Assembly (NCBI RefSeq): GCF_001857945.1
Contig: NZ_CP017770.1
Span: 4,154,001 to 4,218,000 of the forward strand
Direction of reading: 5' to 3'
Source of the DNA: Paenibacillus crassostreae
GTDB lineage: Bacteria > Bacillota > Bacilli > Paenibacillales > Paenibacillaceae
Length of the DNA: 64,000 nt
Both the position numbers and the translations under genes were made by a program. Every line of letters begins with the position of its first letter. The stretch's first letter is position 1. A model generated the notes under the pieces. The model was given only the letters and a program-made list of their open reading frames with translations. It ran no database searches and was not told the origin of the DNA. Below, in pieces: positions 34,896-45,026 of this stretch.

Positions 34896-35408
34896 ATGAG
34901 GAAAAAATCTGCTTTAATTATGATAATGATGATGCTAATTTGTTTACCTGTTATCACATCTGCAAGTGCGGTTGAGTATGTAGAAACACCAGTGAGTAAA
35001 GAGACAGTTACAGCTTATATCTCAAATCTTGAACAGCAAGCTGGGCATCTAGTTATTGATGCAGATGAAATTCAATGGTACGAAGGTGATGCTGCTAAGG
35101 TGGTTTTCCTTGAACGGGAACAAGATACCGGTGATTTAGAAGGCCCTCCTGACGGATATTATATTACAAATGATAGTGTAGAAGAAGTTGCATATGATGT
35201 GTCAGAACAAGTAGAGGTATTATTACAAATTTATGATCGTGATGGTACTTATGAAGGGATGGATATCGTCTGGAATGAGTCTGTCACGCTAGATGAATTT
35301 AAAACCATATTCGAGAATAGCGATCTTATCGATTTAAGTCAATTCCCGTATCATTTGTCGATACAAGACGGTGTTGTTGTTCAAATTATTCAACAATTTG
35401 TCCCTTGA
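34896..35408 (+). CDS. Secreted protein of unknown function
   Basis: I do not recognise this family. The 170-residue product begins MRKKSALIMIMMMLICL with a cleavage site around SASA-VEYVE, a clear signal peptide. The mature part is very acidic, about 140 residues, with GPPDGYYITNDS and DRDGTYEGMDIVW segments and no cysteines. AAAGGAGAG precedes ATG 34896, so the longer reading from 34869 is not used. It stands alone and is followed by a good terminator. Confidence 0.75.
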   Translation: MRKKSALIMIMMMLICLPVITSASAVEYVETPVSKETVTAYISNLEQQAGHLVIDADEIQWYEGDAAKVVFLEREQDTGDLEGPPDGYYITNDSVEEVAYDVSEQVEVLLQIYDRDGTYEGMDIVWNESVTLDEFKTIFENSDLIDLSQFPYHLSIQDGVVVQIIQQFVP

Positions 35409-35429
35409 AATTAATTATTCAATTCATAT

Positions 35430-35475
35430 AAAAGGACTGATTCCGATGGAATTCATGGATTCAGTCCTTTTTTTG
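35430..35475 (+). terminator. Terminator after the secreted protein gene
   Basis: AAAAGGACTGATTCC (35430-35444) pairs with GGATTCAGTCCTTTT with one mismatch and is followed by a T run. Confidence 0.88.
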
Positions 35476-35483
35476 ATGTTTTA

Positions 35484-35497
35484 TGATAGCGCTTACA
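35484..35497. promoter_or_regulatory. cre site upstream of glgP
   Basis: TGATAGCGCTTACA fits the CcpA-binding pattern TGNNANCGNNNNCA exactly and is nearly palindromic. A weaker match, AGAAAGCGATAGCA, lies at 35627-35640 just before the ribosome site. Together they suggest carbon catabolite control of glgP. Confidence 0.65.
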
Positions 35498-35674
35498 TAA
35501 AAAGTTGTACTTTTTTCATTGTAAGTGAGGTACATATGTAGTGAATGCAGAGAATCGATAAAGGAGATGTAGTTGTATTTCTCACACAAGTGTTCATCCA
35601 AACGTATATATATAATATTGATTATGAGAAAGCGATAGCATCCGACAGATCAACCCCTCAGGAGGAATGCGAAT

Positions 35675-38113
35675 ATGTTTACTAACAAGGATTCGTTTAA
35701 GCAACTCTTTCAGGAGAATCTCATAAGTAAATTGGGTAAGCCAATGAAGGAAGCTCAGAACGAAGATATATATAAAATTCTTAGTAATATGATCCGTGAG
35801 TATGTCGGAAAAAATTGGGCACAGACGAATGAAAGATATAAAGAAAATCAAGAGAAACAAGTATACTACTTTTCGATGGAATTTCTTATTGGTCGACTTC
35901 TAGGGAATAATCTTCTCAATCTCGATGTGCTTGAACTTGTTCGTGAAGGGCTTCAAGAATTAGGTTGGGACCTTGAGGATATTGAGGAGGAAGAGGTCGA
36001 TGCAGGTCTTGGAAATGGAGGCTTAGGCCGTCTTGCGGCATGTTTCTTAGATTCATTAGCTTCACTTCAATATCCGGGGCATGGTTGTGGAATACGTTAT
36101 AAATATGGTTTGTTTGAACAGAAAATAATTGATGGCAATCAGGTGGAATTACCTGATTTCTGGCTTCAAAAAGGGAATGAGTGGGAAGTACGTCGTGATG
36201 ATAAAAAGGTTGAGGTACGTTTTTGGGGGAACGTTGAAGTGATTAAGAAAGACGGAGAATTCATATTTGAGACCCGAAATTATGAATCGGTTACAGCAGT
36301 TCCGTATGATGTCCCAGTGATTGGCTACGGTGGAGAGCATATTAATACACTGAGGTTATGGAGTGCAGAATCAACCATGGATCTCACGAAACTATCTAGA
36401 ACTCATAATTATTACAATTCACTTAATTACAAACGTTCAGTCGAATCGATATCCGAATTCCTCTATCCTGACGATACCCTATACGAAGGGAAATTACTTC
36501 GCCTTAAACAACAATATTTCTTATGCTCAGCAGGTCTACAAAGTATTCTGCGTACATTCGGGAAACTGGGTCTAACGATGGACCAACTTCCTACAAAAGT
36601 GGCCATTCATATTAATGATACTCATCCTACTCTGGTTATCCCGGAATTAATGAGAATACTCATTGATGAGAAAGAGATGACTTGGGAACAGGCTTGGGAG
36701 GTAACAACAAGAACGGTGTCCTATACGAATCACACGACTTTAAGTGAAGCACTTGAGAAGTGGTCTGTATCCATGGTGAGACAACTGTTACCACGCATTT
36801 ACATGATTATTGAAGAGATCAACACAAGGTTCTGTGGCATACTGATGAGTGAGTATCCAGAACAACCAGAGATCATACCACAGATGTCGATTATTGATGG
36901 TCAACAATTGAAGATGGCGAACTTAGCTATTGTAGGAAGTTACAGTGTGAATGGCGTGGCTGCACTTCATACGGAGATCCTGATCAAGCGGGAAATGAAG
37001 TTATTCTATGACCTGTACCCCAACCGATTCAATAATAAAACGAATGGGATTACACATCGTCGGTGGTTATTACATGCTAATCCAGCGCTTGCTAAGCTTA
37101 TTAGTGACGCTATTGGTACACGCTGGATCGATCATCCACAAGAGATGCTTGGAATAATGAAATACAGTGAAGATAGTGGGTTTCAAGATCGAACAAGAGC
37201 AATTAAACAACATAATAAAATGAAAATTGCGTCTTATGTACTTGAGAAACAAGGAATCATCATTGACCCATATTCTATCTTTGATGTTCATGTGAAAAGA
37301 CTACATGGTTACAAACGGCAGTTGATGAACATTTTACACATTATGCATTTATATAACGAAATGAAAGCAAACCCATCGCTAGATAGGATTCCACGTACTT
37401 TTATATTCGGAGCCAAAGCAGCACCAAGCTATTCGTTAGCCAAACGAGTAATTAAACTTATTCATGTCGTAGCTGATCAAGTCAATCGAGACAAAGATGT
37501 AAACGAGAAGTTGAAAGTCGTTTTCTTAGAGAACTATTCCGTATCTCTAGCCGAGAAGATTATCCCCTCTGCGGATGTCAGCGAACAGATCTCTACTGCA
37601 AGTAAAGAAGCTTCAGGTACTGGGAATATGAAATTTATGATGAATGGTGCATTAACTTTAGGTACGTTGGACGGAGCAAATGTAGAAATGCATAACATGA
37701 TAGGTGAAGATAACATGTTTCTCTTCGGCTTACAATCTGATGAAATACTACATTATTATCAGTATGGTGGATATGTGGCTGAGGATGTATATCGTAACGA
37801 TCCCCGAGTTCGTGAAGTATTGGAACAGTTAGTGAAACCGAGTGACTTCTGTCATCATGGACATGTATTTGATGACCTATTTCATTCTATTATGAGCACT
37901 AATGATGAATATTTTGTGCTTAAGGATTTCGCTTCTTATGCTGATGCACATCTGCGGGTTGATCTATCTTATCGTAATACAAAGGAATGGCAGCAGAAAT
38001 CAATCATGAATATTGCTCATTCTGGTAAATTCTCAAGTGATTGTACGATTACTAAATATGCAACTGAAATATGGCGGTTGCAAAGGAAACAAGCAGAATT
38101 ACATGCGAAATAA
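35675..38113 (+). CDS. glgP: Glycogen/maltodextrin phosphorylase
   Basis: Phosphorolyses alpha-1,4-glucans to glucose 1-phosphate in the cytoplasm. 812 residues, full family length. Conserved blocks: GLGNGGLGRLAACFLDS, the substrate gate region HINDTHP, VKRLHGYKRQ and the PLP-binding Lys653 in EASGTGNMKFMMNGALT. CAGGAGG precedes ATG 35675. No glgBCDA genes accompany it. A cre site lies upstream and a sugar importer for alpha-glucosides follows downstream, so it may work on imported maltodextrins. Confidence 0.95.
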   Translation: MFTNKDSFKQLFQENLISKLGKPMKEAQNEDIYKILSNMIREYVGKNWAQTNERYKENQEKQVYYFSMEFLIGRLLGNNLLNLDVLELVREGLQELGWDLEDIEEEEVDAGLGNGGLGRLAACFLDSLASLQYPGHGCGIRYKYGLFEQKIIDGNQVELPDFWLQKGNEWEVRRDDKKVEVRFWGNVEVIKKDGEFIFETRNYESVTAVPYDVPVIGYGGEHINTLRLWSAESTMDLTKLSRTHNYYNSLNYKRSVESISEFLYPDDTLYEGKLLRLKQQYFLCSAGLQSILRTFGKLGLTMDQLPTKVAIHINDTHPTLVIPELMRILIDEKEMTWEQAWEVTTRTVSYTNHTTLSEALEKWSVSMVRQLLPRIYMIIEEINTRFCGILMSEYPEQPEIIPQMSIIDGQQLKMANLAIVGSYSVNGVAALHTEILIKREMKLFYDLYPNRFNNKTNGITHRRWLLHANPALAKLISDAIGTRWIDHPQEMLGIMKYSEDSGFQDRTRAIKQHNKMKIASYVLEKQGIIIDPYSIFDVHVKRLHGYKRQLMNILHIMHLYNEMKANPSLDRIPRTFIFGAKAAPSYSLAKRVIKLIHVVADQVNRDKDVNEKLKVVFLENYSVSLAEKIIPSADVSEQISTASKEASGTGNMKFMMNGALTLGTLDGANVEMHNMIGEDNMFLFGLQSDEILHYYQYGGYVAEDVYRNDPRVREVLEQLVKPSDFCHHGHVFDDLFHSIMSTNDEYFVLKDFASYADAHLRVDLSYRNTKEWQQKSIMNIAHSGKFSSDCTITKYATEIWRLQRKQAELHAK

Positions 38114-38119
38114 TACTGG

Positions 38120-38160
38120 AACGAATGACCACCACGCCAAGTGAGGGTCATTCGTTTTCT
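38120..38160 (+). terminator. Terminator of glgP
   Basis: AACGAATGACC (38120-38130) pairs with GGTCATTCGTT (38146-38156) with a 15-base loop, followed by TTCTT. The T run is short. Confidence 0.75.
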
Positions 38161-38233
38161 TGACAGAAATGTTTACAAAAATTAGAATTATTAAGATTAT
38201 CACTTGACTATGTACATAAGGGGAATGAAGCGC

Positions 38234-39754
38234 GTGGAAACATCAAAAAGTAATATAAAGCTGGTTGTAGCGGGTTTGCTGTTAGCCATATTTATGTCAG
38301 CAATCGATAATACCATCGTTGCAACGGCTATGGGGACAATTGTATCTGATCTTGGTGGATTTGATAAATTCGTCTGGGTAACCTCTGCCTATATGATTAC
38401 TACGATGGCGGGAATGCCTATCTTCGGTAAGTTATCGGATATGTATGGACGCAAGCGGTTCTTTATATTCGGACTAACGGTCTTTCTCTTAGGATCAATA
38501 TTATGTGGGTTCTCCCAAAGTATTGAGCAATTAAGTGTTTTTCGTGCCATTCAAGGGATTGGTGGCGGGGCGCTAATGCCCATTGCTTTTACGATCATTT
38601 TTGACATCTTTCCTCCGGAGAATCGTGGGAAGATGACGGGACTTCTTGGCGCAGTATTTGGAGCAGCAAGTGTCGTTGGTCCTTTACTTGGTGCGTATAT
38701 TACTGATTATGTAGGTTGGGAATGGATTTTCTACATTAACGTTCCGATCGGTATCGTGTCATTTCTACTGATTGTTCGGTCTTATCATGAATCGAAGCAG
38801 CTGGTTAAACAGAAAATTGACTGGTGGGGCGCATCGACATTAGTCATTGCAGTTATCAGTTTGATGTTTGCTCTAGAATTAGGAGGAAAAGAATACGCTT
38901 GGAATTCGTCACTCATCATTTTATTGTTTGCTGTATTTGCAGTTTGCTTTATCGCGTTCTTCTTCATTGAACTTAAAGCAAAAGAGCCCATTCTACCTTT
39001 CTGGCTATTTAAGCGAAGATTATTTGCTGCCTCTCAGATTCTAGCTTTTCTATATGGGGGAACATTTATAGTTCTAACCGTATATATCCCAATTTTTGTA
39101 CAAGCTGTCTATGGGGGATCTGCTACGAATGCTGGATTAGTTCTTACACCTATGATGTTAGGATCCGTAGTAGGAAGTTCAATTGGTGGTATCTTCTCAA
39201 CCAAAACGAGTTATCGAAATTTAATGATTATTTCAGTAATTTCGTATTTCGCGGGTATGTTTATGTTAAGCACACTTACACCAGATATCGCACGCGCATT
39301 TTTAACGATGTTCATGATCATAGTTGGGTTCGGTATGGGATTCTCATTCTCCTTACTGCCCATTTCAACAGTGCACAATCTTGAGCCTAGATTTAGGGGA
39401 ACAGCTAACTCAACGAATCAATTTTTGCGCTCGCTTGGAATGACTCTGGGAATAACGATATTTGGTACGATTCAAGGTAATATTTTTACAAGTAAGCTTA
39501 CTGACAATTTGAAAGGGTTGGAGGGGGTTACGGCCAATCTTGCGAACATTCCAGATCCTCAAGAGATCTTTAATGCTGATGTGCGTACAACAATTCCAGC
39601 TGAAGTGCTTGATGTAATCGTTAATGCAATGTCTACATCCATATCTCATATATTCCTCTTTGCATTGGTTCCAATCGGTATAGCAGCAATTGTCGTTATC
39701 TTCATGGGTAAAGCACGCATCACATTAAATAAATCTTCTACGGAAAATGAATAA
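38234..39754 (+). CDS. DHA2 family MFS multidrug efflux transporter
   Basis: Fourteen-helix proton-coupled exporter of the EmrB/QacA type, about 506 residues. Motif D1 and A are seen as AIDNTIVATAMGTIV and GKLSDMYGRKRFF; motif C is in LLGAVFGAASVVGPLLGAYI. The frame opens at TTG 38204; AAGGGG lies at a good distance before GTG 38234 and only one base before ATG 38225, so GTG is chosen with moderate confidence. The stop overlaps the start of the CPBP protease gene. Substrates are unknown. Confidence 0.88.
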   Translation: METSKSNIKLVVAGLLLAIFMSAIDNTIVATAMGTIVSDLGGFDKFVWVTSAYMITTMAGMPIFGKLSDMYGRKRFFIFGLTVFLLGSILCGFSQSIEQLSVFRAIQGIGGGALMPIAFTIIFDIFPPENRGKMTGLLGAVFGAASVVGPLLGAYITDYVGWEWIFYINVPIGIVSFLLIVRSYHESKQLVKQKIDWWGASTLVIAVISLMFALELGGKEYAWNSSLIILLFAVFAVCFIAFFFIELKAKEPILPFWLFKRRLFAASQILAFLYGGTFIVLTVYIPIFVQAVYGGSATNAGLVLTPMMLGSVVGSSIGGIFSTKTSYRNLMIISVISYFAGMFMLSTLTPDIARAFLTMFMIIVGFGMGFSFSLLPISTVHNLEPRFRGTANSTNQFLRSLGMTLGITIFGTIQGNIFTSKLTDNLKGLEGVTANLANIPDPQEIFNADVRTTIPAEVLDVIVNAMSTSISHIFLFALVPIGIAAIVVIFMGKARITLNKSSTENE

Positions 39755-40541
39755 GATGTTTATTCTCGCATTGGTCATTTTTGTCGGAACGGTAATTGGA
39801 GTTCAGCTTACTACGATCTATTTGAGTCTAGGAATGTTGATCATTCTAAGTGCAATTTATATGCTTAGACCTATACCCCGTGGAATTCGTGAAGTTGCCT
39901 TATGGAGTGCCCTGTATGTATTGGGGTATTGGTTATCTTTCAGTATGAATGATGTAATATTTAATATACTTAAACTCGCAGATTTACCTAGAGAATTGAT
40001 TATTGCATGTTCTCGGTTGAGTTTGTTTGGATTTATCATCCCTTTTCTTCTATATGCGAAGTTGAACAAGACAACAACCAATTATATAGCAAAGGGAAGC
40101 TTTACAGAAAATATATATTTTCCTTTGATATGGGTTGGACTGAAAGATCCTATTTGGAGATTTATACTGATTGCATCATGTACAGTCATTCTTTCATTTA
40201 GTTTTGTCATTGATTTCAATCAACAAGACCTATATAGACTCTTATGGTTCGGAATATGGTTTGCATTGATTAACTCCGTGTTGGAAGAAATATTGTGGCG
40301 AGGACTTATACTTAATAGATTCGTCGATTTGTTAGGTGAGAAGTGTGGATTGGTTGCAGTTAGTATAGGTTTCGGGATGTATCATTATTCGATTGGATTT
40401 CCTTGGGTCGTATGTGCTTTGTTCTCCGTATTGGGGATGATGTTAGGTGGGATAGCAATCCGCTCCAAAGGACTACTCCCTGTAATTATTCTACATTTCA
40501 TTATGAATATATTATTTGTATTAAGTGGATTAATTTTTTAA
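39747..40541 (+). CDS. CPBP family intramembrane metalloprotease
   Basis: Membrane protein of 264 residues with about eight helices. The Abi/CAAX-protease motifs are EEILWRGLILNRF (EExxxR), the His in GMYHYSIGF and the C-terminal LHFIMN. The ATG lies 8 bases inside the MFS gene, with only a weak ribosome site, so translation is probably coupled. Such proteases in Gram-positive bacteria act in bacteriocin immunity or protein processing; the function here is unknown. Confidence 0.87.
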   Translation: MNKMFILALVIFVGTVIGVQLTTIYLSLGMLIILSAIYMLRPIPRGIREVALWSALYVLGYWLSFSMNDVIFNILKLADLPRELIIACSRLSLFGFIIPFLLYAKLNKTTTNYIAKGSFTENIYFPLIWVGLKDPIWRFILIASCTVILSFSFVIDFNQQDLYRLLWFGIWFALINSVLEEILWRGLILNRFVDLLGEKCGLVAVSIGFGMYHYSIGFPWVVCALFSVLGMMLGGIAIRSKGLLPVIILHFIMNILFVLSGLIF

Positions 40542-40562
40542 TTATTTGCTAGATCATAACTC

Positions 40563-40601
40563 AAAAAAAAGATATTCCATATAATGGAATATCTTTTTTT
40601 T
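40563..40601. terminator. Perfect bidirectional-type terminator
   Basis: Eight A, then GATATTCCAT, a three-base loop ATA, ATGGAATATC and eight T. Perfect symmetry lets it work on both strands, although both flanking genes are on the plus strand. Confidence 0.9.
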
Positions 40602-40679
40602 GTCTATTAAGAATTGAAATGAAGACAAGGTGCATATGATCATAAAGGAAGCGCAACTAATTTGATATAAGGGGGATGA

Positions 40680-42110
40680 ATGAGCTCTATGAGAACACGT
40701 TATAAAAAAAGAATGATGCCGCTTGTCATATGTTTACTTTTGTTCGCGATGATGATCAGCGCATGCAGTGGAAATACGAATAATGCAGCTACAACACCTG
40801 CACAAGAACCTGCGAAGGTGGAAACGGAACCGGCAGTTGCGGAACCAACACCAGCTGAGCCAGTGACGAGTGAAGGGACTTTCCTTGAGCAGGCATTAGC
40901 AGGCGAATTCAAAGGTACTACAGTGTCGATGTTCGGCCCATTTGTTGACGAGGATGAGCAGAAGTTTACGGCAAGTATTAAAGATTTCGAAGATAAAACT
41001 GGGATTGATATTCAATATGAAGGATCTAAAGAATTTGAAGCTACGATCTCTATTCGTGTAGATGGAGGCAATGCACCAGATATAGCAGACTTTCCACAAC
41101 CAGGACTATTAGCTAATTTTGCTAAGCAAGGGAAAGTAATTGATGTGTCATCATTTATTGATAAAGATTATTTAGCGAAAAATTATAATCAGAGCTGGCT
41201 TGATATGGCCAATATGGATGGGGCTAATGGTGAGATTATGGCGGGTATCTGGGCTCGATCTAGTGTAAAAAGCTTAGTGTGGTACCCCAAGAAACAGTTT
41301 GATGAGGCTGGATATACAGTACCACAGACATGGGATGAAATGTTGGCTTTGACGAAACAAATAGCAGAAGATGGAGATCCTGCATGGTCCATTGGTATCG
41401 GAAGTGGAGCAGCTACAGGGTGGCCTGCTACCGATTGGATCGAAGATATCATGCTTCGGACAACATCGCCTGAGAATTATGATAAATGGATAACAGGAGA
41501 ACTTTCGTTTACTTCACCTGAAGTAAAAAATGCTTTTGAAGTAATGTCAGATATTTGGTTCAACGAAGATTATGTTCTAGGTGGAGTGAAGTCGATAGTG
41601 ACTACAGCATCTAGTGATGCATTAGATCCACTAGCACAGAATCCTGCGCAAGCATGGCTGCATCGTCAAGCGAGTTTCATTACAAGTAATTTACCAAATA
41701 CGATAACAATGGGTGAAGATATCGATTTCTTCTATCTTCCACCGATTGATGCTCAATACGGTAAGCCACTATTAGTTGCAGGGGATATCTACTCGATGTT
41801 TAATGATCGACCTGAGGTTCGTGCGGTGATGGAATTTTTTACGACAGGTGAATCAATCAAGACCTGGATTCAATCTGGTGGTGTAATTGCTCCAATGAAT
41901 GATGCGGATCTTAGTTGGTATTCTAACGATGTAGATCGTCGTATGGCAGAACTGGTTCAGTCAGCTGACACACTACGTTTTGATGGTTCTGATCTTATGA
42001 TTGGAGCCGTGGGTGCAGGTACATTCTGGAAGGGTGCAACGGATTATGTAAGCGGTACAGTAGATTTGGATGGGGCGCTGAAGGAAATACAAGAAGGGTT
42101 CCCTAAGTAA
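40680..42110 (+). CDS. Alpha-glucoside ABC transporter substrate-binding lipoprotein (AglE-like)
   Basis: Family 1 sugar-binding lipoprotein of 476 residues. Signal peptide with lipobox MISACSG; then a long Ala-, Thr-, Pro- and Glu-rich linker (about residues 38-65) before the globular domain. Conserved features include APDIADFPQPGLL and WYPKKQFDEAGYTVPQTWDEM. ATG 40680 lies four bases after GGGGG; ATG 40689 is possible. With its two permeases it forms an importer without an ATPase gene. Confidence 0.88.
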   Translation: MSSMRTRYKKRMMPLVICLLLFAMMISACSGNTNNAATTPAQEPAKVETEPAVAEPTPAEPVTSEGTFLEQALAGEFKGTTVSMFGPFVDEDEQKFTASIKDFEDKTGIDIQYEGSKEFEATISIRVDGGNAPDIADFPQPGLLANFAKQGKVIDVSSFIDKDYLAKNYNQSWLDMANMDGANGEIMAGIWARSSVKSLVWYPKKQFDEAGYTVPQTWDEMLALTKQIAEDGDPAWSIGIGSGAATGWPATDWIEDIMLRTTSPENYDKWITGELSFTSPEVKNAFEVMSDIWFNEDYVLGGVKSIVTTASSDALDPLAQNPAQAWLHRQASFITSNLPNTITMGEDIDFFYLPPIDAQYGKPLLVAGDIYSMFNDRPEVRAVMEFFTTGESIKTWIQSGGVIAPMNDADLSWYSNDVDRRMAELVQSADTLRFDGSDLMIGAVGAGTFWKGATDYVSGTVDLDGALKEIQEGFPK

Positions 42111-42130
42111 GATAGTAGTAAAAGGGTATA

Positions 42131-42170
42131 AGACGGGGGAGGAGGAGGAAACTCCTTACTCCTTCGTTTT
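42131..42170 (+). terminator. Intra-operon hairpin between the binding-protein and permease genes
   Basis: GGAGGAGGAGG with CTCCTTACTCC fold back around GAAA, with a TTCGTTTT tail. Such partial terminators between binding protein and permeases commonly lower permease expression. Confidence 0.5.
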
Positions 42171-42221
42171 GTCTATCATTTAATTCTCGAACAATAGAAT
42201 AGGATGAACAGGAGGGACAAG

Positions 42222-43310
42222 ATGGGAACGTTGAGATCACGCCACAAATGGTTATGGCTAACTTTTTTAACAATAGTTGTGCCTGTAATGAACTTACTTA
42301 TTCATTGGCGTATTTTTACATTTCTACGTGACGGAAATCTAACTCCGGTGTTGTATGCGGTTCTAGCCGTTATCTGGGGAGTAGTAGGAGTATACACCAT
42401 TTACTTATCTCTAAATTGGGTTATTGAGCAATACCCTGTGAAATGGAGGCAACGCATTCAGCCTTTGATTTTTATAGCACCTGCACTAATTCTGCTTGGA
42501 TGGTTACTATTATATCCTACGGTTAGAACATTAATATTTAGTTTTATGGATGCTAATTCTGTTGATTTTGTGGGTCTGAGTAACTATGTAGCTATATTCA
42601 CCAATCGCTTGTTATTAGCTGCTCTTCGTAACAATCTACTATGGGTCGTATTGGGAACTTTCTCATGTGTTTCTTTGGGATTGATCATCGCTGTTCTAGC
42701 GGATCGTAGTAGTTTTGAAAAATTGGCCAAGTCCATCATCTTCATGCCAATGGCGATATCTATGGTGGCATCTGGTGTGATCTGGAAGTTCGTGTATTAC
42801 TATAAACCAGGTGATGAACAGATTGGTCTATTGAATGCCATTGTTGTGGCATTTGGTGGTGAAGCACAAGCTTGGGCATCATTCGCACAACCATGGAATA
42901 ATCTATTCCTTATCGTTATTCTTATCTGGATGGAGACGGGGTTCGCTATGGTACTTCTATCTGCCGGGATCAAAGGTATACCAGAAGAATCACTTGAGGC
43001 TGCACGAATGGATGGAGCTAACGAGATTATGATATTTTTCAAAATTATGATTCCATACCTATCAACGACCATTCTATCCGTAACGACAACCATTATTGTG
43101 TTCACACTGAAAATATTCGATATCGTCATGGTGATGACAGGTGGCCAATATGATACGGATGTAGTAGCAACACAGTTCTATAGACAGTTCTTCATGTATC
43201 GTAACAACGGCTATGGCTCAACCCTCGCCATCGTCCTACTCATTGCGATTATTCCTGTTCTCATCTTTAATCTTCGTCAGATTCGCAAACAAGGAGGGGG
43301 ATTCTCATGA
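42222..43310 (+). CDS. ABC transporter permease (AglF/MalF-like)
   Basis: Sugar permease of 363 residues with about eight helices, starting from an extended N-terminal membrane region (three helices before the core). The ATPase-contacting EAA loop is EAARMDGANEIMIFFKIMIP. AGGAGGG inside the longer reading from 42204 shows ATG 42222 to be the start. The extended N-terminus is typical of AglF-type proteins. Confidence 0.9.
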   Translation: MGTLRSRHKWLWLTFLTIVVPVMNLLIHWRIFTFLRDGNLTPVLYAVLAVIWGVVGVYTIYLSLNWVIEQYPVKWRQRIQPLIFIAPALILLGWLLLYPTVRTLIFSFMDANSVDFVGLSNYVAIFTNRLLLAALRNNLLWVVLGTFSCVSLGLIIAVLADRSSFEKLAKSIIFMPMAISMVASGVIWKFVYYYKPGDEQIGLLNAIVVAFGGEAQAWASFAQPWNNLFLIVILIWMETGFAMVLLSAGIKGIPEESLEAARMDGANEIMIFFKIMIPYLSTTILSVTTTIIVFTLKIFDIVMVMTGGQYDTDVVATQFYRQFFMYRNNGYGSTLAIVLLIAIIPVLIFNLRQIRKQGGGFS

Positions 43311-44401
43311 GTCGGCGCCGTACGAAAAAAGGCTCTAAGTGGCTAGTGAATAGTATCCTTGGCTTTATTTGTTTGATCTGGATTATTCCAACTGCTGGAT
43401 TATTCGTATCATCTTTCAGACCTGCAGCAGATATCCTGGATACAGGATGGTGGACCGTATTTCCACATAAGGGTTGGGAAACTGAGGAACTGATGTCACT
43501 TCCCGAGGATACGGATTTGAAGAAACCGATTGAAGTCATGGGTCAGAGTTATACAGATGAACAATTAAAGCAAGGTGTGGCGACAGCAGATGGTCAGAAG
43601 TTGGAATGGCAAAACCGGAGAGGCCGAATTGTAGATATTCAAGAGAAACAATGGAAGACTAATGCCATATTCACACTGGATAACTATAAGAATGTTCTCG
43701 GCGGTAAGAATTACGAGATTACGCAATCTGATGGAAGTGTAAAGATCGAGAAAGGTAGTAATCTTACTAGAGCTTTTGTGAACACGTTGACGGTTGCGAT
43801 ACCCTCTACGATCATCCCGATCTTAATTGCTGCTTTTGCGGCCTATGCTTTTGCATGGATGAAATTTCCAGGGCGGAAGACGATCTTTGTTATTGTTGTT
43901 GCGCTACTGGTAGTTCCATTACAGGTGGCTCTTATCCCGGTACTTCAGAATTTCACAGCGTTGGGTCTTAACGGGACCTATTTAGGAATTTGGATTGCTC
44001 ATACGGCATTTGGATTACCGCTAAGTACGTATTTTTTGTACAGTTATATTAGTCAGCTACCAAGAGATCTATTCGAATCTGCCTTCATGGATGGTGCATC
44101 TAATTTCACCATATTCACGAAGTTAATCTTACCTTTATCTGTACCTTCAATTGCATCCATCGGAATCTTTCAGTTTCTTTGGGTATGGAATGACTATTTG
44201 GTATCGCTCGTATTTATTGGCAGCCAACCTAATGTACAAGTATTATCTATGCGTGTTGCTGAAATGGTCGGCTCTTACGGGAATGACTGGCATCTCCTTA
44301 CAGCAGCCTCATTCATATCCATGATTATGCCTTTAATAGTATTCTTCGCACTTCAAAAGTATTTCGTACGTGGACTGATGGGTGGTTCTGTGAAGGGATA
44401 A
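43307..44401 (+). CDS. ABC transporter permease with large extracytoplasmic loop (AglG-like)
   Basis: 364 residues, longer than the usual 280 of MalG-type permeases because about 100 residues (roughly 45-145) are inserted between the first two helices; such a loop is known in AglG alpha-glucoside permeases. EAA loop ESAFMDGASNFTIFTKLILPL is cut as ESAFMDGASN and FTKLILPL. ATG 43307 overlaps the preceding TGA and follows AAGGAGG. No ATPase gene follows, so an MsmX-like protein encoded elsewhere probably powers the importer. Confidence 0.9.
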   Translation: MSRRRTKKGSKWLVNSILGFICLIWIIPTAGLFVSSFRPAADILDTGWWTVFPHKGWETEELMSLPEDTDLKKPIEVMGQSYTDEQLKQGVATADGQKLEWQNRRGRIVDIQEKQWKTNAIFTLDNYKNVLGGKNYEITQSDGSVKIEKGSNLTRAFVNTLTVAIPSTIIPILIAAFAAYAFAWMKFPGRKTIFVIVVALLVVPLQVALIPVLQNFTALGLNGTYLGIWIAHTAFGLPLSTYFLYSYISQLPRDLFESAFMDGASNFTIFTKLILPLSVPSIASIGIFQFLWVWNDYLVSLVFIGSQPNVQVLSMRVAEMVGSYGNDWHLLTAASFISMIMPLIVFFALQKYFVRGLMGGSVKG

Positions 44402-44406
44402 AACAA

Positions 44407-44437
44407 AGAACCCCTCCAATTGCGTGGGGTTCTATTT
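44407..44437 (+). terminator. Terminator of the alpha-glucoside importer operon
   Basis: AGAACCCC pairs with GGGGTTCT (44426-44433), followed by a weak ATTTG tail. Confidence 0.65.
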
Positions 44438-44521
44438 GCGTTATATGTTAAAATGAGAGAATAAGAATGTTGATGGATTGAAATTGAATCAAATATAGGT
44501 AAAGAAAAAGGGGAAAATGTT

Positions 44522-44950
44522 GTGATATATGTTGCATTAATTGTCTGTATTATACTACTGGTCACAGCTGGAGTGATCGCATGGAAAAATTCACGGATTA
44601 TCGCAGAGAAACATGAACATAATGGACCGAACCTATCTTCCATGCATTATACAGTTCATATAACAGATCATTGGGTGGAACAAGATTCATTAACACTTCA
44701 AGCGCTGTTTCATACTTCTTATATCGTTGGAGAAGATCAAATTCAAGCCTATCTCTGTAGAGTATTGGGCCATCTTGGTGAATTGAAGCTCTACGAAGCT
44801 GAGAATGTGATGCTTCATCATATTCAACATGCCAAGCTTAAAGGAAGTTTATTAGCGAGTGAAACGATGTGCGATTATGAATTAAGCGAGGATGAGAAGA
44901 AAACGCTAAGCCGCTTAGAAGAAATGGTGAAAAATCAACAAAATGAGTAA
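44522..44950 (+). CDS. Single-helix membrane protein of unknown function
   Basis: I do not recognise this family. The 142-residue product has one N-terminal helix (MIYVALIVCIILLVTAGVIAW) and a soluble, charged remainder with LTLQALFHTSYIV, LCRVLGHLGELKLYEAE and a C-terminal Glu/Lys-rich helix. The GTG start follows GGGG. It stands alone between the sugar importer and a GNAT gene. Codon use is like its neighbours and it looks genuine, but the start is uncertain. Confidence 0.6.
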   Translation: MIYVALIVCIILLVTAGVIAWKNSRIIAEKHEHNGPNLSSMHYTVHITDHWVEQDSLTLQALFHTSYIVGEDQIQAYLCRVLGHLGELKLYEAENVMLHHIQHAKLKGSLLASETMCDYELSEDEKKTLSRLEEMVKNQQNE

Positions 44951-45026
44951 TATTTTAAAACTTCCTTTTCTTTTCTCCTAATTGTGGTATGGTAGGGAAA
45001 ATGGATTGATGAAGGGAGATTGAATC

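Noticed and set aside
40650..40664. Possible cre site (AGGAAGCGCAACTA) before the alpha-glucoside importer
   Set aside because: Four mismatches to the CcpA consensus, including conserved outer positions.
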